Assembly: GCA_019096065.1 (NCBI GenBank)
Contig: JAGUCH010000009.1
Location: forward strand, 2,800,001-2,864,000
DNA length: 64,000 nucleotides
Source of the DNA: Paracyclopina nana
Taxonomy: Eukaryota; Arthropoda; Copepoda; Cyclopoida; Cyclopettidae
Direction: 5' to 3'
Made by a program: the position numbers and the translations under genes. Position 1 is the first letter of the stretch. Every line of letters starts with the position of its first letter. This document shows, in pieces, positions 1 through 19,900 of the stretch. The notes under the pieces were generated by a model. It was not told the DNA's origin. It made no database searches and saw nothing but the letters and a program-made list of their open reading frames with translations.

Positions 1-1513
1 AAGTTATTACAGCATGCCCTCATTTATGAAGGAAGAGCTGGTTTATGTATGCTATTTTCCATTAATTAAACCAACCAAGTCCCCAAAAATGCGTTTCAGA
101 ATCGAGAGTTTGAAATTTCGAACACACCCTGTACATAAAGCATATCAGCTGAACGCATTGCAGCGCTAGCTTTATTTTTGTCCACTTGATGTGAAGATAA
201 CCACTGTTTTCGTGGTTGGAAAGCAATTGGGTACAGCAATAAAAAAGCCATGCTCACATTTGGGAAAGCTCTCCTTATACCTCATGTATTATGCTATGGT
301 CAATCTTTATTGCATTACTTTCTCTCTCCCAAAAAAGTCCAACGTAACGAGAATTTACTTGGAATTCTTAGTCGTCATAATTATAGATTTGACATGGCTA
401 GGATATATTACTCGAGTCTGATACAACACTCAAATCTAGACGAGCTTTCCAATGAGTCCAGTTTCTTCTAGCTTCAACAAAATTGGTTCGGGTGATTTAA
501 TCAAGGTCCTTTTTCTTCTTCTAGGCGAGCTTTCCAAAGGTTCTACAAGAAATTTATGGAGACAGCTTACCCAGTGGAAGATATTTACTTGGAATAATTT
601 GCTGAATTATGCTAAGCTAAATAAATATGACCTCAACTGCTTCTTTCTTGTTCATACTCACATAATTAGCATTTGCATGCACAATAATCCCTTTATAATA
701 CCATATCGGTTTCCAATGTTTCTTGTTTTACCCTGTAAATGATGCATCAATCTTTTGCTTTGGAGTTTTAGTGATTTCATCTAATTTTGTGTGTTGTTAT
801 TTGTTTCCTTGCCTAATCAAGTAGAATGAGAAAAAATTGGATACATGGCAAACGCAACGAAGTGCGTAGCGCATAATTAAAGCGAACCAGATATTCATCT
901 TGTGACAAAATTGCTATACGCTTAATGTCTCTACTACGCATATATGTGAGAATCATCTATGGTATCTTCATTTTCGTAATTTCTCAGCAACAACAATTAT
1001 TGTGCCAATTTAACGAACAAAATAATCGTTCAAACTCAATTTTATTTTCAGTTGGCTAAGCTGTAATCACCACCTGAAATTGCTACGTTTTGCTAATATT
1101 CTCAAGCCAGCAAAGAATTTGTTAGAGAAAATAGAGCAATTTGCTAAAATATGAGTACAATTCAACAACGATCTCTCGATTTAACTACCAGTAACCAAAA
1201 CTAAAAAACCTTTAAAATGAATAAAAATTCCCTTCGTCAACATTTTTGCGTTGAAGATTTTTGTAGATGAACGCCACATTAGAGAAAAATCTGCAGAAAA
1301 TCACGCCACTCTCTGAAATACAACCTGACCATGCACAATGCATAAATTACTGCTATTTATACTAGTTCTACATAAGTATTCACATAAGTGGACTTGTTGT
1401 ATAGGTCATGGCTAGTAAAGCAGAAAACCACTTTATTGGAATCAATCAACCTTCAAGTACTGCATAAAAACGCAAGTGCAATTCTTGGCCTGGTATCATT
1501 TCAAGATTACATC
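1..1513. other. intergenic, no gene recognised
   Basis: AT-rich sequence upstream of the acyl-CoA synthetase. Short open frames at 191-742 show no family motifs or signal peptide and overlap each other in several frames, so I read them as chance. A short direct repeat (CGAGCTTTCCA) occurs near 440 and 526. The synthetase promoter and 5' UTR should lie in the last few hundred bases, but I see no clear TATA box. Confidence 0.6.
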
Positions 1514-3784
1514 ATGAATGGGCCAGAGCAAATTTTGCCTGCAAATTCCTTGACAACATGTGATCCCAATGGGTGTGTCAAGATTCGTGATCGGGACCAA
1601 CTGGATCTTCTGATGGACAATCCACCCATCTCAGTGGTTCAAATGATGAAAAATACCTTGGAGAAGAATGGTGACAAAGTTGCACTGAGGATCAAAAGAG
1701 ATGACATTTGGCACCAATGGACGTTTAAGGAGTATTGGGAGGAATCCAGGAGTGCTGCCAAAGGCTTCATTAAATTGGGACTTGAAAGGCACCATTCTGT
1801 TTGCATTCTTGGTAGCAATTCTCCAGAATGGCTCTTTGCTCAGTTTGGTGCCATTTTGGCCGGAGGCATCTCGGCTGGAATCTACGCCACAAATCAGGGA
1901 AAAACTAAAGAACTGACAATTTGTTTTCTTCATTATGTCAAATTCTACTAGATTTTTCAACTTTGGAAGACGAAAAGGAGTTCAATTGAGTCTCGTTTGT
2001 TTGCATGATAATTACTATAAAAAGTTATTCAGGCATTAAAATTGCAGTTCTTTAGTAATACATTATCAATTCAGCCAGAAGCATGTAAATACATTATTGA
2101 GCACAGTAGGGCTGACATTTTGGTGGCTGAAGATAAAGCGCAAATGGATAAGTTTCCAAGCATCCAAAAGTTCCTGCCCTCAATCAAAGCAGCAGTGCAG
2201 TACACTGGCTCATCTGCTCAGCAAGGAATCTTGACTTGGAAAGCTCTGATTGAGATGGGCAGAAAAGAGAGTGATGAAGAGTTGGAGAAAAGACTGCAAC
2301 TGATTGCAATCAATCAATGCTGCTTGTTGGTCTATACCTCTGGCACCACAGGGAATCCCAAGGGAGTCATGATTTCACATGACAACCTCACTTGGGTGGC
2401 CAAAAAAGCCTGTGAATTTATGTCTCTGCCTTCTGACACAACAATAGTAATTTAATTTAGCTAGTCATGCTACAAATAATTGTCAATGTTTTCACAGGTC
2501 AGTTATTTGCCTTTGAGCCATTCAGCAGCTCAGATGTGTGACATTTGGATGGCAATGCATTGTGGCGCCACAGTGACATTTGGTGACAAAAATGCACTCA
2601 AAGGGACTCTGATCCAAACTCTCAGAGAGGCTCAGCCCACTTTCATGATTGGAGTGCCCAGAGTGTTTGAGAAAATCATGGAGACAATGAAAGAAGTGGG
2701 GAAAAATGCCTCCAGCCTCAAAAAGATGATTGGCACATGGGCCAAAAAAACTGGACTCATGAGCAACCAAATGCAGTTTTTGCAACCATATTCAACTGAG
2801 AGAGATTTGTCATTTAAGCTGGCAAGAAAGCTGGTTTTTGACAGAGTAAAGAAGAATTTGGGCTTGAACAACATCAGGGCAATTGTGTTGGGAGCTGCTC
2901 CAACTTCAGTTGACACATTGGAGTACTTTTGGAGCTTGGATGTTCCCATCTATGAGTGTTATGGCATGAGTGAAACCATAGGACCTCACATTGGCAATAA
3001 GCCTGGACTGAACCACCCTGGAGCCATTGGTGTCTCTCTGCCAGCTAGCAGCAAAGAATTGCAACTGTAAGTTTTAAAAGTGAAATTGTTTCAATTGTGG
3101 CATTTTTGACAAATTTCTGCCCCTTTTCAAAGGTCCAAAATTATCAATCCTGACCAGTTTGGGGAAGGAGAAATAGCAATGAACTCAAGAGGAATTATGA
3201 TGGGATATTTGTTCAACCCTGAGAAAACACTTGAGGCCATTGATCCTCAGGGTTGGCTGCACTCTGGAGATCTTGGAGTGCTTGATCCTAATGGAGTTTT
3301 CAGAGTGACTGGAAGACTCAAAGACATCATCATCACTGCGGGTGGAGAAAATGTGGCACCGATTCCCATTGAAGAGGCCATTAAAAGGGAGCTACCTTGT
3401 GTGTCCAATGCCATGCTAATTGGAGACCAGAAAAAGTTCCTTTCCTGCTTGCTGACCATGAAAGTGGACATTGATGCTGAGACCATGGAGCCCAAGCTTG
3501 AGCTGACTCAGCAATGCCAAAATTGGTGCTTTGAGCTAACTGGGACTGAAGTGAAGACTGTCACTGAATTGATCTCCAACAAGGATATTCAGAAAGCTAT
3601 TCAGGATGGCATTAAGAGAGTCAATGTTGGAGCTGTGTCCAATGCCCAAAAAGTGCAAAAATGGACCATTTTGCCCACTGATTTCAGTTTACCAGGAGGT
3701 GAGTTGGGCCCAACTTTGAAGTTGAAAAGGCAATATGTGGTTGACAAATATGCTCAATACATTAACAGCATGTACAGTTGCTAA
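1514..3784 (+). CDS. bgm: long-chain acyl-CoA synthetase, bubblegum (ACSBG) family
   Basis: Activates long-chain fatty acids to acyl-CoA through an acyl-adenylate. Exons 1514-1897, 2075-2446, 2498-3066 and 3133-3784 give 658 aa, the usual ACSBG length. Visible motifs are the AMP-binding P-loop YTSGTTGNPKG in exon 2, VSYLPLSHSAAQ at the start of exon 3, YECYGMSETIGPH, and GWLHSGDLG with TGRLKDIIITAGGENV in exon 4. The chosen start (MNGPEQILPANS) matches the family's N-terminus; the frame stays open upstream to 1388 without conserved residues. Introns 2 and 3 are GT-AG. Intron 1 (1898-2074) starts with GG: the join ...GIYATNQ/PEACKYI... is exactly family-like, and no GT donor lies near. The AATAAA at 4044 ends about 90 bp before the next start codon. 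Confidence 0.9.
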
Positions 3785-4043
3785 AAACGACCCATTCTGG
3801 ATGTTCAGAAAATATAACATGTTAGCAAGTGTAAATAATTGTTTGATTGCAATAATTCAAATCCACATAACATATGAGCAAGTTTTTTAGAAGTCATAAA
3901 AAAGTCACATTGAAGTGTGCTGCAGATTTTCTGAGTCATCAAGAAAAATTGGGAAACAATTATTGTATTGAGGTCAAGGAACATAGAGTGGAATGATTCG
4001 GAGCATTCTGAATCACTGCTACATTTGCTGTACTTCCCCTCGA

Positions 4044-4049
4044 AATAAA
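4044..4049 (+). terminator. poly(A) signal of the acyl-CoA synthetase
   Basis: AATAAA about 260 nt after the stop codon, the first good signal downstream. The next gene starts at 4139, so the spacer is very short. Confidence 0.6.
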
Positions 4050-4138
4050 AAAGAAAAAGTCCCAAATCTCAAGTTGTCAAGCAACAGCGAGTGGCAAACT
4101 AGTTTGCAACTTCGTTGCAGTAAATAAATTATTGTAAT

Positions 4139-5363
4139 ATGGCAAACATGTATTTATTGAGATTAACCAATTTGGTGGTGCTTTGGGTGTCCACTTGTCA
4201 GTGCCAATTGGCCTATGAGGCTGTGGCTGAAGGCCAATCATCCAACCCCTTCATCGAGAGTCTGGATACTCCATTTGTTCCAGAAGATTTCAGATCTTCA
4301 CCCAAAAGAATCATTTTTGACAAGGCTGACTTTGTCAACTTGCTGCCCAGTTCTGACCTCAGAACTCCATTAAGGGATGCCATTTTGACTGTTCTTGTTG
4401 AAACTCAACAGCAAGGAGGCAACTATTCAAAGGTAATGGCTAATTAAGGTGTATATTTGAATTTTTGAGGAAACTCAAGATTCTCTCTTAAGATTTACAA
4501 TGATATGATCTTGACCTATGCTGGAATGGCCAAGCTTGGGGGTCGACCAGGTCACTCTGCTCATTTTGCTGCCACTGTCAAAATTCAAGTGTGTGAGAGG
4601 AATCTCACACTCTGCCATTTTGAAGAATGTGATCTTGACCTTGACCAAAAGGAGGCTGCTGATCCTCATGACTACAGACCACAACTCACATTGCATAGCA
4701 AAGAGTGCTCCAGACTGGACTCTTGGTGCTACTTTTGCAGGAATTATGACAATGACGACATGCCAATGTCAGGTGAGAGGTGGCTAATAAGGAAAATAAT
4801 ATTTGATAATGAGGATTCAATATAGCAGCATTGAGAACTGAGAAAAGTAGCTTGAAATATGAAAAATCGACAATATTGATTGTGAAGAATTTATTTTCAA
4901 AAGTAAAGTTCTTGCTTTATATAGAAAATTAAATTATTACTGTACTCTTTTCTTGAAATATATTACAGGGCCTAATAGATGTTCTGGAAGGAAGGCTCTT
5001 CCTGCCAAAAGGAATTGCAATGCCAAGAAAGGTGATTTGAGCGTGAATGAGAAATGGGGCTGCATAACCACCTTTACTGTTGTGGCTGGCCAGACAGAAG
5101 TGATTGCCAAAGACTGCGAGGCCATCCCCCATGACTCATCAGCAGACTCTTGCACAAGCTTGGACAACAGTGACTACGAGGTGGCATGCACTTGTCACCT
5201 TGGATCCGGATGCAACCATAGGGATGATGCAGTGGCAGTGGCTTACAACAATGATCCAATTTTGTCAGAAGTGAACCGGTCAATCCGTCAATTGAGGGCA
5301 GACTTGAAGAAGACAATTCAGCGCTATTCCAAGCTACAAAATGGAGAAGATGATGAAGAATAA
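4139..5363 (+). CDS. secreted cysteine-rich protein, possible Ly6/three-finger fold
   Basis: Not recognised as a named gene. Exons 4139-4432, 4493-4772 and 4969-5363 (GT-AG introns) give 322 aa. A signal peptide (MANMYLLRLTNLVVLWVSTC) is followed by a Cys-poor acidic stretch. The C-terminal half is Cys-rich: SWCYFCRNY, RNCNAKKG, WGCITTF, KDCEAIP, ending in CTCHLGSGCN. The CxxC start, evenly spaced Cys and terminal CxC...CN resemble Ly6/uPAR or Quiver-like proteins; that is inference. After the CN motif comes a charged helical tail ending GEDDEE. The gene is convergent with O-GlcNAc transferase, and a diverged copy of its last codons and 3' flank lies at about 5550-5815. AATAAA at about 5378 follows the stop. 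Confidence 0.75.
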
Positions 5364-5814
5364 AAAAAAAAAAAAGAATAAAACTCTACACACGATTTGT
5401 ATTTCACTCGAGGAATCGAGTACTAAAGAACATTATCTTAACCAAATGTTTGAATTTTATTCATATGCACTAACGCTCTGAGAGAATGAATTGGTCGACA
5501 CCTATTCTGCTTCTTCATACGCAGTTGCTTACACCTTACATCTTTGACTAAAATGAACCAGAATGTCCGCCAATTTAGAGAAGACTTGTAGAAGACAATT
5601 CAGATTTTTCACAAGTTGCAAAATGGAGAAGATGACCACAACGATTATAACTCTACACATGATCTGTATTTCACTCAAGGAATCGAGCCTTTTAGAACAT
5701 ACTCGTAACCGAATGTTACAATATAATGATGATGGGGTTTTATCCATATGTACAAGTGTGTTGTCAGAATGAATTCACTGCTTAGTTGTATTGATTGACA
5801 CCGAATCTTCTGCT

Positions 5815-5815
<1 letters not shown>
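5264..5815 (+). repeat. tandem duplication of a gene tail (two diverged copies of about 250 bp)
   Basis: Copy 1 is about 5264-5520 and holds the last codons and 3' UTR of the Cys-rich gene. Copy 2 is about 5550-5815 and ends at the stop codon of O-GlcNAc transferase. Shared blocks in the same order include GAAGACAATTCAG, CAAAATGGAGAAGATGA, ACTCTACACA, GTATTTCACTC, GGAATCGAG and a final GAATGAATT...TTCTGCTTC. Copy 2 has an early in-frame stop and no poly-A tract, so it is not coding. The sequence ending copy 1 probably was the original junction with the OGT 3' end. Confidence 0.75.
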
Positions 5816-13313
<7,498 letters not shown>

Positions 13314-15001
13314 CAGCTTTAACACGAGGACACCGAGAGAAGTGAATTATCAGCAGTTAAAGCGAAGAAAGGCCCCGCGAAATGTGAAAGGAACTTTCTC
13401 AAACAATATTGGCCAATCGCACTGGGGTGCTTTCTTTAGAAGAGGTGACAACTTACTTGCGACTGAGTTTGCAACTTTGACGAATCCGTTGACGGCCATG
13501 GCCGGTAAAAAGGGCTGGAAATTCGCAATTTTAAGTCCTTTGTGGCTTTTCCGTACGAAGCTCGTGTAATGGCGTAAGCTGATGCTGGAGATTTGGTCGG
13601 ATTTCCTATAGCCAACCTTAACGCCAATCGGTTTGACGAACTTCACTTTTTCGACGCGTGATTGGTTATTTTTACAGAGAATGCGTCTCGCTTTGACCAA
13701 TGAGAGCGCGAGTTGACGCTCGCTAGTTTTATAACCTGGCGCGCAGCGTTACCCGACACAATTTGTGATAACGAATTGTGGCTATTTTTTCAATTATTCA
13801 AATACATGTCTGGTAGCTTTTTTTACCTTTTACCTTTTTCACACCAATTCCAAGCTTAGTTGGAATGATAGCAAATGTAAATTATTTTGATAATGCCGCA
13901 GTCGAAGCCTTTGATTTTTAGCGCATTTTTTATATTAAAAAAACGACTACTTTTGGGTTCGATTTTAAACCTAAAGCAATATTGACCACGTCACTCAATG
14001 AAGCTCTAAACGTTGCCAAATGTGCTTGAGCTCAGGCTTGACTTCGAATTTGTGGCGGGAAATAATAAAAGTATAATAAGTGAAAGATTTGCTTCCTATA
14101 ATTCTTATAAGATAGTAAGAATGCTCGATGCACGCATGCACAGTAATAATAGGAGTTGAATCGTAAATGTGAAGCAAGTGTTGATATCGACATTCATCGC
14201 TCACTTCCGGTGGCCTAAGAAATTCCATTCTAAGAATTTAGAACTCGGTTTGGGCCATGAAAATACGTACACTTGCTTTCCTTTTCATCAGGTAATGTAA
14301 ACATGTACTGTTACCCCAGGCCTTCAAACAGATGTTGACTAGAAATGCCAAATGAAATTGAAAATAAAAAATACGCCTAAAAAAGTTTTATTCGGGAGAA
14401 AGGAGGATCATGCCACACAGTGTTTTTATGCATTGCACATCTACCAGAGCAGTGTATATACTTGTACGTACGGCGCTCATTCCCTTTGTAATGGGAGTGG
14501 TCCAAGTCAACATTTCTGCGCTGCATGTTGCATAGACGCGGCCACTAGACGGGAATCGTCCTCCGTTATCCGCAAAACTTACTTTAAAAAAAAGTAACTT
14601 ACACAAAGCATTTGCCAATAATGGGGCTTTCGTTCACATATTCACTCACTGAGCGGTAGCTGCATATTAAAGTAACGTAACTTTATAAAGCGCTCCACGA
14701 AAATAAAAAATGTCAATCAAAAAAAAATATTTTTCGTTCGCTGAAATGAAAATAGTATATTTACCATGCATGACTTAAGACAATGAAGTTTCCGATTCAT
14801 GCGTAATTGCACGAAAGCTAATGGCCTGAAATAAAAATGAAAAGCCTGTTGAATGGAGGCAGGTAGTAAGTTGGGCGTTTTCCTAAGAATGCATCGGGTC
14901 ACGGTGTCATGACGTAGCTGCGTGTTTAGTCTGTTTACCACTGCGCGTATAAGCCAAAAGGCTGCTAGTAGTTGAACTTGATTTGCGAAAAAGTGAGCAA
15001 A
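13314..15001. promoter_or_regulatory. divergent spacer between Ogt and the PLAC8-family gene
   Basis: About 1.7 kb between two start codons facing apart, so both promoters should lie here. A GC-rich patch with TTTTATAACC is near 13727-13736. The minus-strand open frame at 13350-13700 shows no domain and is probably Ogt 5' flank. Nothing else is recognised. Confidence 0.5.
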
Positions 15002-15801
15002 ATGTCGAACAACGAGTGGAAACAAGGCCTTTGCGGCTGCTGCGACGACTGTAGCATTTGTAAGTCCATTTGACACTGTTTTTCATATCGTGCTTTGAAA
15101 TAACTATTTATTTCAGGCTGCTGCGGAGCTTTTTGTGGGCCCTGCCTCGTATATCGTAACGCGGAAGATCTCAGCAAAAGTGGCATTTTGTACTGTCTTT
15201 TAGGGTGCATTATGCCTTGCATTCCTCTAATGCTTCTACGTGGAGAAGCCAGGGATAAATATGGAATTGAGGTAATTTTCCACTTTTTCATACTCATGCC
15301 TGGAAGAATGACTCATTAAGAAATTTCCCTAAAATAGGTGAAGTCATTTTGCCGTGAAACTAGGCATACATTTTAAAACAGCATTAAAAATCTCACGATG
15401 CAACGCGCATTTGGGATCTCTTTCATAAGCGTCAAAAGGCCAAGAAAAACGAGGACTACTTTTTGAAAGTGGGATTCCCCTTTTATTTAGATGAAGTCAG
15501 CTGATTTTGCTGTCTTGAAAAAAGTAATCAGATAGAAAATAATGTTTCAATTTATTAAATAGAATAATTAAAGCGTGGCCTGAGCTTGAAAATGTAATAT
15601 TCCATTAAGATTTTATTGAAACTAGGAATGATTTGGAAACTGAATTTTTAAAGGGATTTATCACTTTCCTGTGTCATGAAAGGATATTTTTTTTATTTAC
15701 AGGGTGGCACTTGTGGAGATGTGGCCACGTCTTTGTTTTGCGGCAGTTGCGTTAATTGCCAAACCGCCGCTGAAATCCAGGCCCATGGGGACCACAATTA
15801 A
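15002..15801 (+). CDS. PLAC8-family small Cys-rich membrane protein
   Basis: A 103-aa protein in three short exons: 15002-15059, 15117-15271 and 15703-15801, all GT-AG. It begins MSNNEWKQGLCGCCDDC and continues CCCGAFCGPCLVYRNAED, the Cys-cluster signature of the PLAC8 (cornifelin/DUF614) family. A hydrophobic segment GILYCLLGCIMPCIPLMLL, a basic GEARDKYGIE, and a second Cys group (GGTCGD...LFCGSCVNCQTAAEI) follow in family order. Family members are implicated in cell size, metal handling and immunity, but the role here cannot be told from sequence. The start has an AAA ATG context and is the first ATG after a plausible promoter. No exon is long enough to stand out as an open frame. Confidence 0.88.
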
Positions 15802-16954
15802 TAGCGACAAATGTGGATCACTACCAAGCACCAGTTGAAGTCCATTTCATGCATTTAATGAAAAAAACCTATGCACAACCAGCAAACGTCCCATTTAAGA
15901 AACGCTAACAACTCTACTTTATTCATCAGCCTACTTGAATCAATCATCCAAACTTGCTTTCATTGTGCTTCACTTGAATACTGAAATAGATAAACATGAA
16001 AGAATTTATTTTGAGAGCTCTGTGTGCTTTCAAAATATACAAGAAACGGGCAATCTGCTATTTTTGAAAGGCATCATGTATGAATACTCTTGCAAAAAGT
16101 GAATTACGTAGAGCTTGTATTGAGCTTTGAGAAATGCCATGAAGTCCCGCTTGAGGGCGCTGAAGAGACTCGGACATCTACGAAAGATTTATGTACTGCA
16201 GAAAATAGATTTTGACTTATACTATGCTAGTTTAACTTAACAATAGACAAGTTTTTTGCTCAAAAATATTTCTTGACTATTTGTCTACATGATTAAGAAG
16301 GAAATATATCTATTTGCAACTCAAATTAAAAAATAAAGGCAATAGGTCTGAAAAATAACTCTGAATTGTGGCGTTATTGGCTGCTAATGGGATGATAACA
16401 CCATAGCATATCAATACCGCAAATTTTCGCGGAAAAACAAATTCTCGGAAGATCTTGTCTGAGCGAGTACGCACTAATCTTATTAGTTCCTCTGTACTGC
16501 CCAAGAGACTAGAGAGCTGCGATTTTCACTGGGAGCAAGCACATGCGACTCGACAATTTTTCTTTAAAAACTTTTAGCTTATTTTGATTCCAGCCAAAAA
16601 ACGCGCCAATATTGTGCTACTACTGCGCGCTCTACTGGCGTTCACAACGCCATCTACGGCAGCTTCGGAACTAATTATTGTTTTGACCAAGCCTTGCGGA
16701 ATTCCCAAAAGCTTAGCGAATTTTTCTTTTAATTGACAGACTGCAACATTCACTTGAGATGCGATAGCTGAGAAATTCCCTTGCGACCTAAACAAAATTA
16801 GATGAAATCAAATTGAAGTAGAAATCTCATCTGTGGTTAAGAGCTAAAGTGCCAAAGTTTCTTGACCTCTTGTTTTTTATTTCTTTGGCCGTTTTCACGT
16901 GATTCAATATGGTGAACATTTATTAGAATTAAATTAGCTGATTGATTTATAATG
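15802..16954. other. 3' flank of the PLAC8-family gene and spacer
   Basis: Holds the PLAC8-gene 3' UTR and the 3' flank of the poly-LIM gene. A minus-strand frame at 16574-16795 lies in a GC-richer patch but has no recognisable motif. Nothing else is supported. Confidence 0.5.
16919..16924 (-). terminator. poly(A) signal of the poly-LIM gene
   Basis: AATAAA on the minus strand, about 30 nt past the stop codon at 16955; implies a very short 3' UTR. Confidence 0.6.
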
Positions 16955-19900
16955 TTAGAAGAATTGAGCATAATGATACTCTTGCTTGATCTCCTGTCCA
17001 CTGGACATGAGCACAGTACCATATCCATAACCAGCCATGCCAAGGGTTTCTCTGTAGCACTGTTTGCAGTAGATCTCCTTGCACGATCCCAATTCACAGG
17101 CTGTCCAAGGACTGAGACTCGTGTGGCAGTTTCTGCAATTGTAGCAGCTTTTGTGATACAAGCCCACATGAGTGACCATCTTTTCAGCCTCGTACACCTG
17201 AAAATGCAATTATGTTCAATTAAAAGGGATTTTAATGCCTGATGCCAGCCTTCTTTTCTGCTCGTATTATGGCCGTGCATTTATTAATTCTAATGCAAAG
17301 AATTTCAAAATGAATCTTGGAATTATAAAAGAGCAGCAGAGAAACACCCACGCACCATAGGAAAAAGTGATGGCTCTCTAGTATATAAGAGTGGCTTTTA
17401 GCTGACCACAATTGTCAGAGATCAACTTGAGCACAATGCGAGAACAACATCCCCTCCTTTTTCTATGTCCTTTGCTGATCTCCTGGATTTTCCCTGAATC
17501 CGAAGCCTGGTTCGGCCATGAATTCGCCCATGAGCCAAGGGCCCAAATCCCTGCTGCCAGAGAACACTTCAACTTTTTCGGCAATTCCATCTCTACAGAC
17601 GCGTGCTCATGGGAGGTTCGTGTGTCCGAAATGCCCAACAGGATCCCGAGCAAAATCACGGAGATCTACTGCAAAAACTACGGGTCACGCTGCCATAAAA
17701 ATTCAATCTACGAGGTAGCATCGAAATTCTCCAAAAAAAATCCAATCCCAACCAGAAATTCTGAGCCCTCATACGCTAAAAAAACTCTCAGTGAAACTTA
17801 TACGTTTTATCAACATTGAGTTTTAGTCATTATGTAACATTAACTGCCTTGACACCTAGGTAAAATCGAAAATATCCATTTTCCTTGTCACATTCGATTT
17901 TTTCCAATTTTTTTACATAGGTGGTATGGAAGTTAATGTTACATAACGACATAAACTCAACCTGGGTAAAACGAAGGAGTGATAACACGTTACAATAACT
18001 TTCAGAAAACTTGGGAAAATTTCTGGTTGGGATTTGTTTCAATGTCTGATTCATATGTACCATTAAATTTAAAATGTTTGATGAAATTGAGAATTGAAAA
18101 AAATCGAAAATATTTGCAGTGCCAACAACTAACTGCCCAAATGAGCGTGGCTTACACAGCTACGGGGAATGACACACTGCAAACAGCATCATGCGGGGAA
18201 AACGAAACGATCGCACATAGGAGAACTATCATGGTTGGCATTGGATGCGGATGTGTGCGAAGGAGGCCACCAACTCTCATCGAAATGGGCCACTTCATGT
18301 CTGAGCTCACCAAACAACCTGACAATTTTGTCCGTAATTGAGTGTATCATAGCACAGCATCAAATTGTAAGCCCCCACGAAAAAAACTAAAAATTCTTAA
18401 CAATCGTTGCACTTTTGCACATGTGGCATGCCCAAAACAATGTACGTGTCAAATTGAAAAAAATCGCACTCATTATTTTGTAATATTATATTACATAATT
18501 GCAAATAAAATTCAGCAAAACCGCTGTCTTTTTCTTAATTTTTTCCTACTACATGCCGAAGTTGAAGAACGGAAGGGTATAATAGTTCCCTATCGCCTCA
18601 GCAAAAGTTAGGCCCCAAGAAAAATCCCTGAGAGGTCGCAATTTGGACTTTTTAAGGCGCAAATTGTGGCTGCTCAAGGCTGCAAATCGAAGCCGCCCAA
18701 GACTACAAATTGAGGCCGCTCATGACTGTAATTTGAGGCTGTTCAAGAAGCAAATTGAGGCTTCTCAAGACTACAAATTAAGGCCATTCAAGACTGATAA
18801 TTTGAGGCTGTTCAAGACTGATAATTTGAGGCTGTTCAAGACTGTCAATAGAGGCTGCTTAAGACTGCAAGCGCTATTTAGACTCAAAAAGTAGTCCAAT
18901 CTCAACCTCAAAAGAAGAGGCATTGGATCTGGGAAAAAAATTCCCCTGGTGATTTTTCCCCAATATTTTTGTTTACATTTCGTTTTTCCCTATTATATGC
19001 TAGTCTTGGTAGAGAAATAAACTGAGAACTATTTGGAAATTGAAACCTAACCAGGGATTTTCGGTTACCGGTAGAGTAAAAGCTTTCTAGAACCCTTTTA
19101 ATTTTAAGTTGCAGGAGAGCACTAAATTCAGTAAAAAACGTTTGATAAAGTAACATAGCAAGGAACATACGTTAATTAAAAAGTTGTTGATCTTCTGGTT
19201 GAAATTCAATTTGGTGTACCTACCTTTTTGCAGCAACGATTACACGTTTCACTTTCAACTGTCCTCGTGGTTTCTTGCATTCCATTAGATTCATCAAAGT
19301 TGGCCACTACTTCAGGCTTTGTTGCAAAATAAGCAGATTTGGATTCTTTTGTAGCATCTTCTGCAGTCCAGACATTAGTTGAAATTCCTCCCGATCCAAT
19401 TGAGCCAAAAGCTCTAGCGTAGCAACCAGAACAGTATATTTCCTACAAAAAAAAAAACCTAATTCATCATCTAAAGAAACCATTTCTGTCTTCATTTCTC
19501 ACCTTGTTCGGGCCATCAAAAAGGGAGTGTAGTTCCAGGCGCCTTTTACAGCTAAAACACTTGGCACATTGCTTATGGTAGGATCTATCATTGGTCACAA
19601 TTTCCTCATTAAAGTAGACCACTTTATGGCAACTATGGCAGCTTTTCAAGCTTGGATCCACCACCTTAACACTATCTTCAACATGTGGCTTTCCTTCCGC
19701 AAAATTGGAACATTGGACAGAGGGTCCATACCTCTTTTGGTAGCAATTGGTGCAAAAAATCAGCCCATCCTGCAAAAGTGGACAAAGTGAATAATGTTCG
19801 ATCGAAAGATATATTTATGATGGCTTTACTTGAGGGCCTTCATTGACGGAAGAAGCATCAAGAGGCCTATGACAGTCAAGGCAAGTGAAGCAGATTTTAT

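Noticed and set aside
13350-13700. 116-codon minus-strand frame upstream of Ogt
   Set aside because: Lies in the Ogt 5' flank, no recognised domain, and overlaps other frames equally open.
16574-16795. 73-codon minus-strand frame in a GC-richer patch
   Set aside because: Protein-like in parts but no family match and no clear promoter or splice sites.
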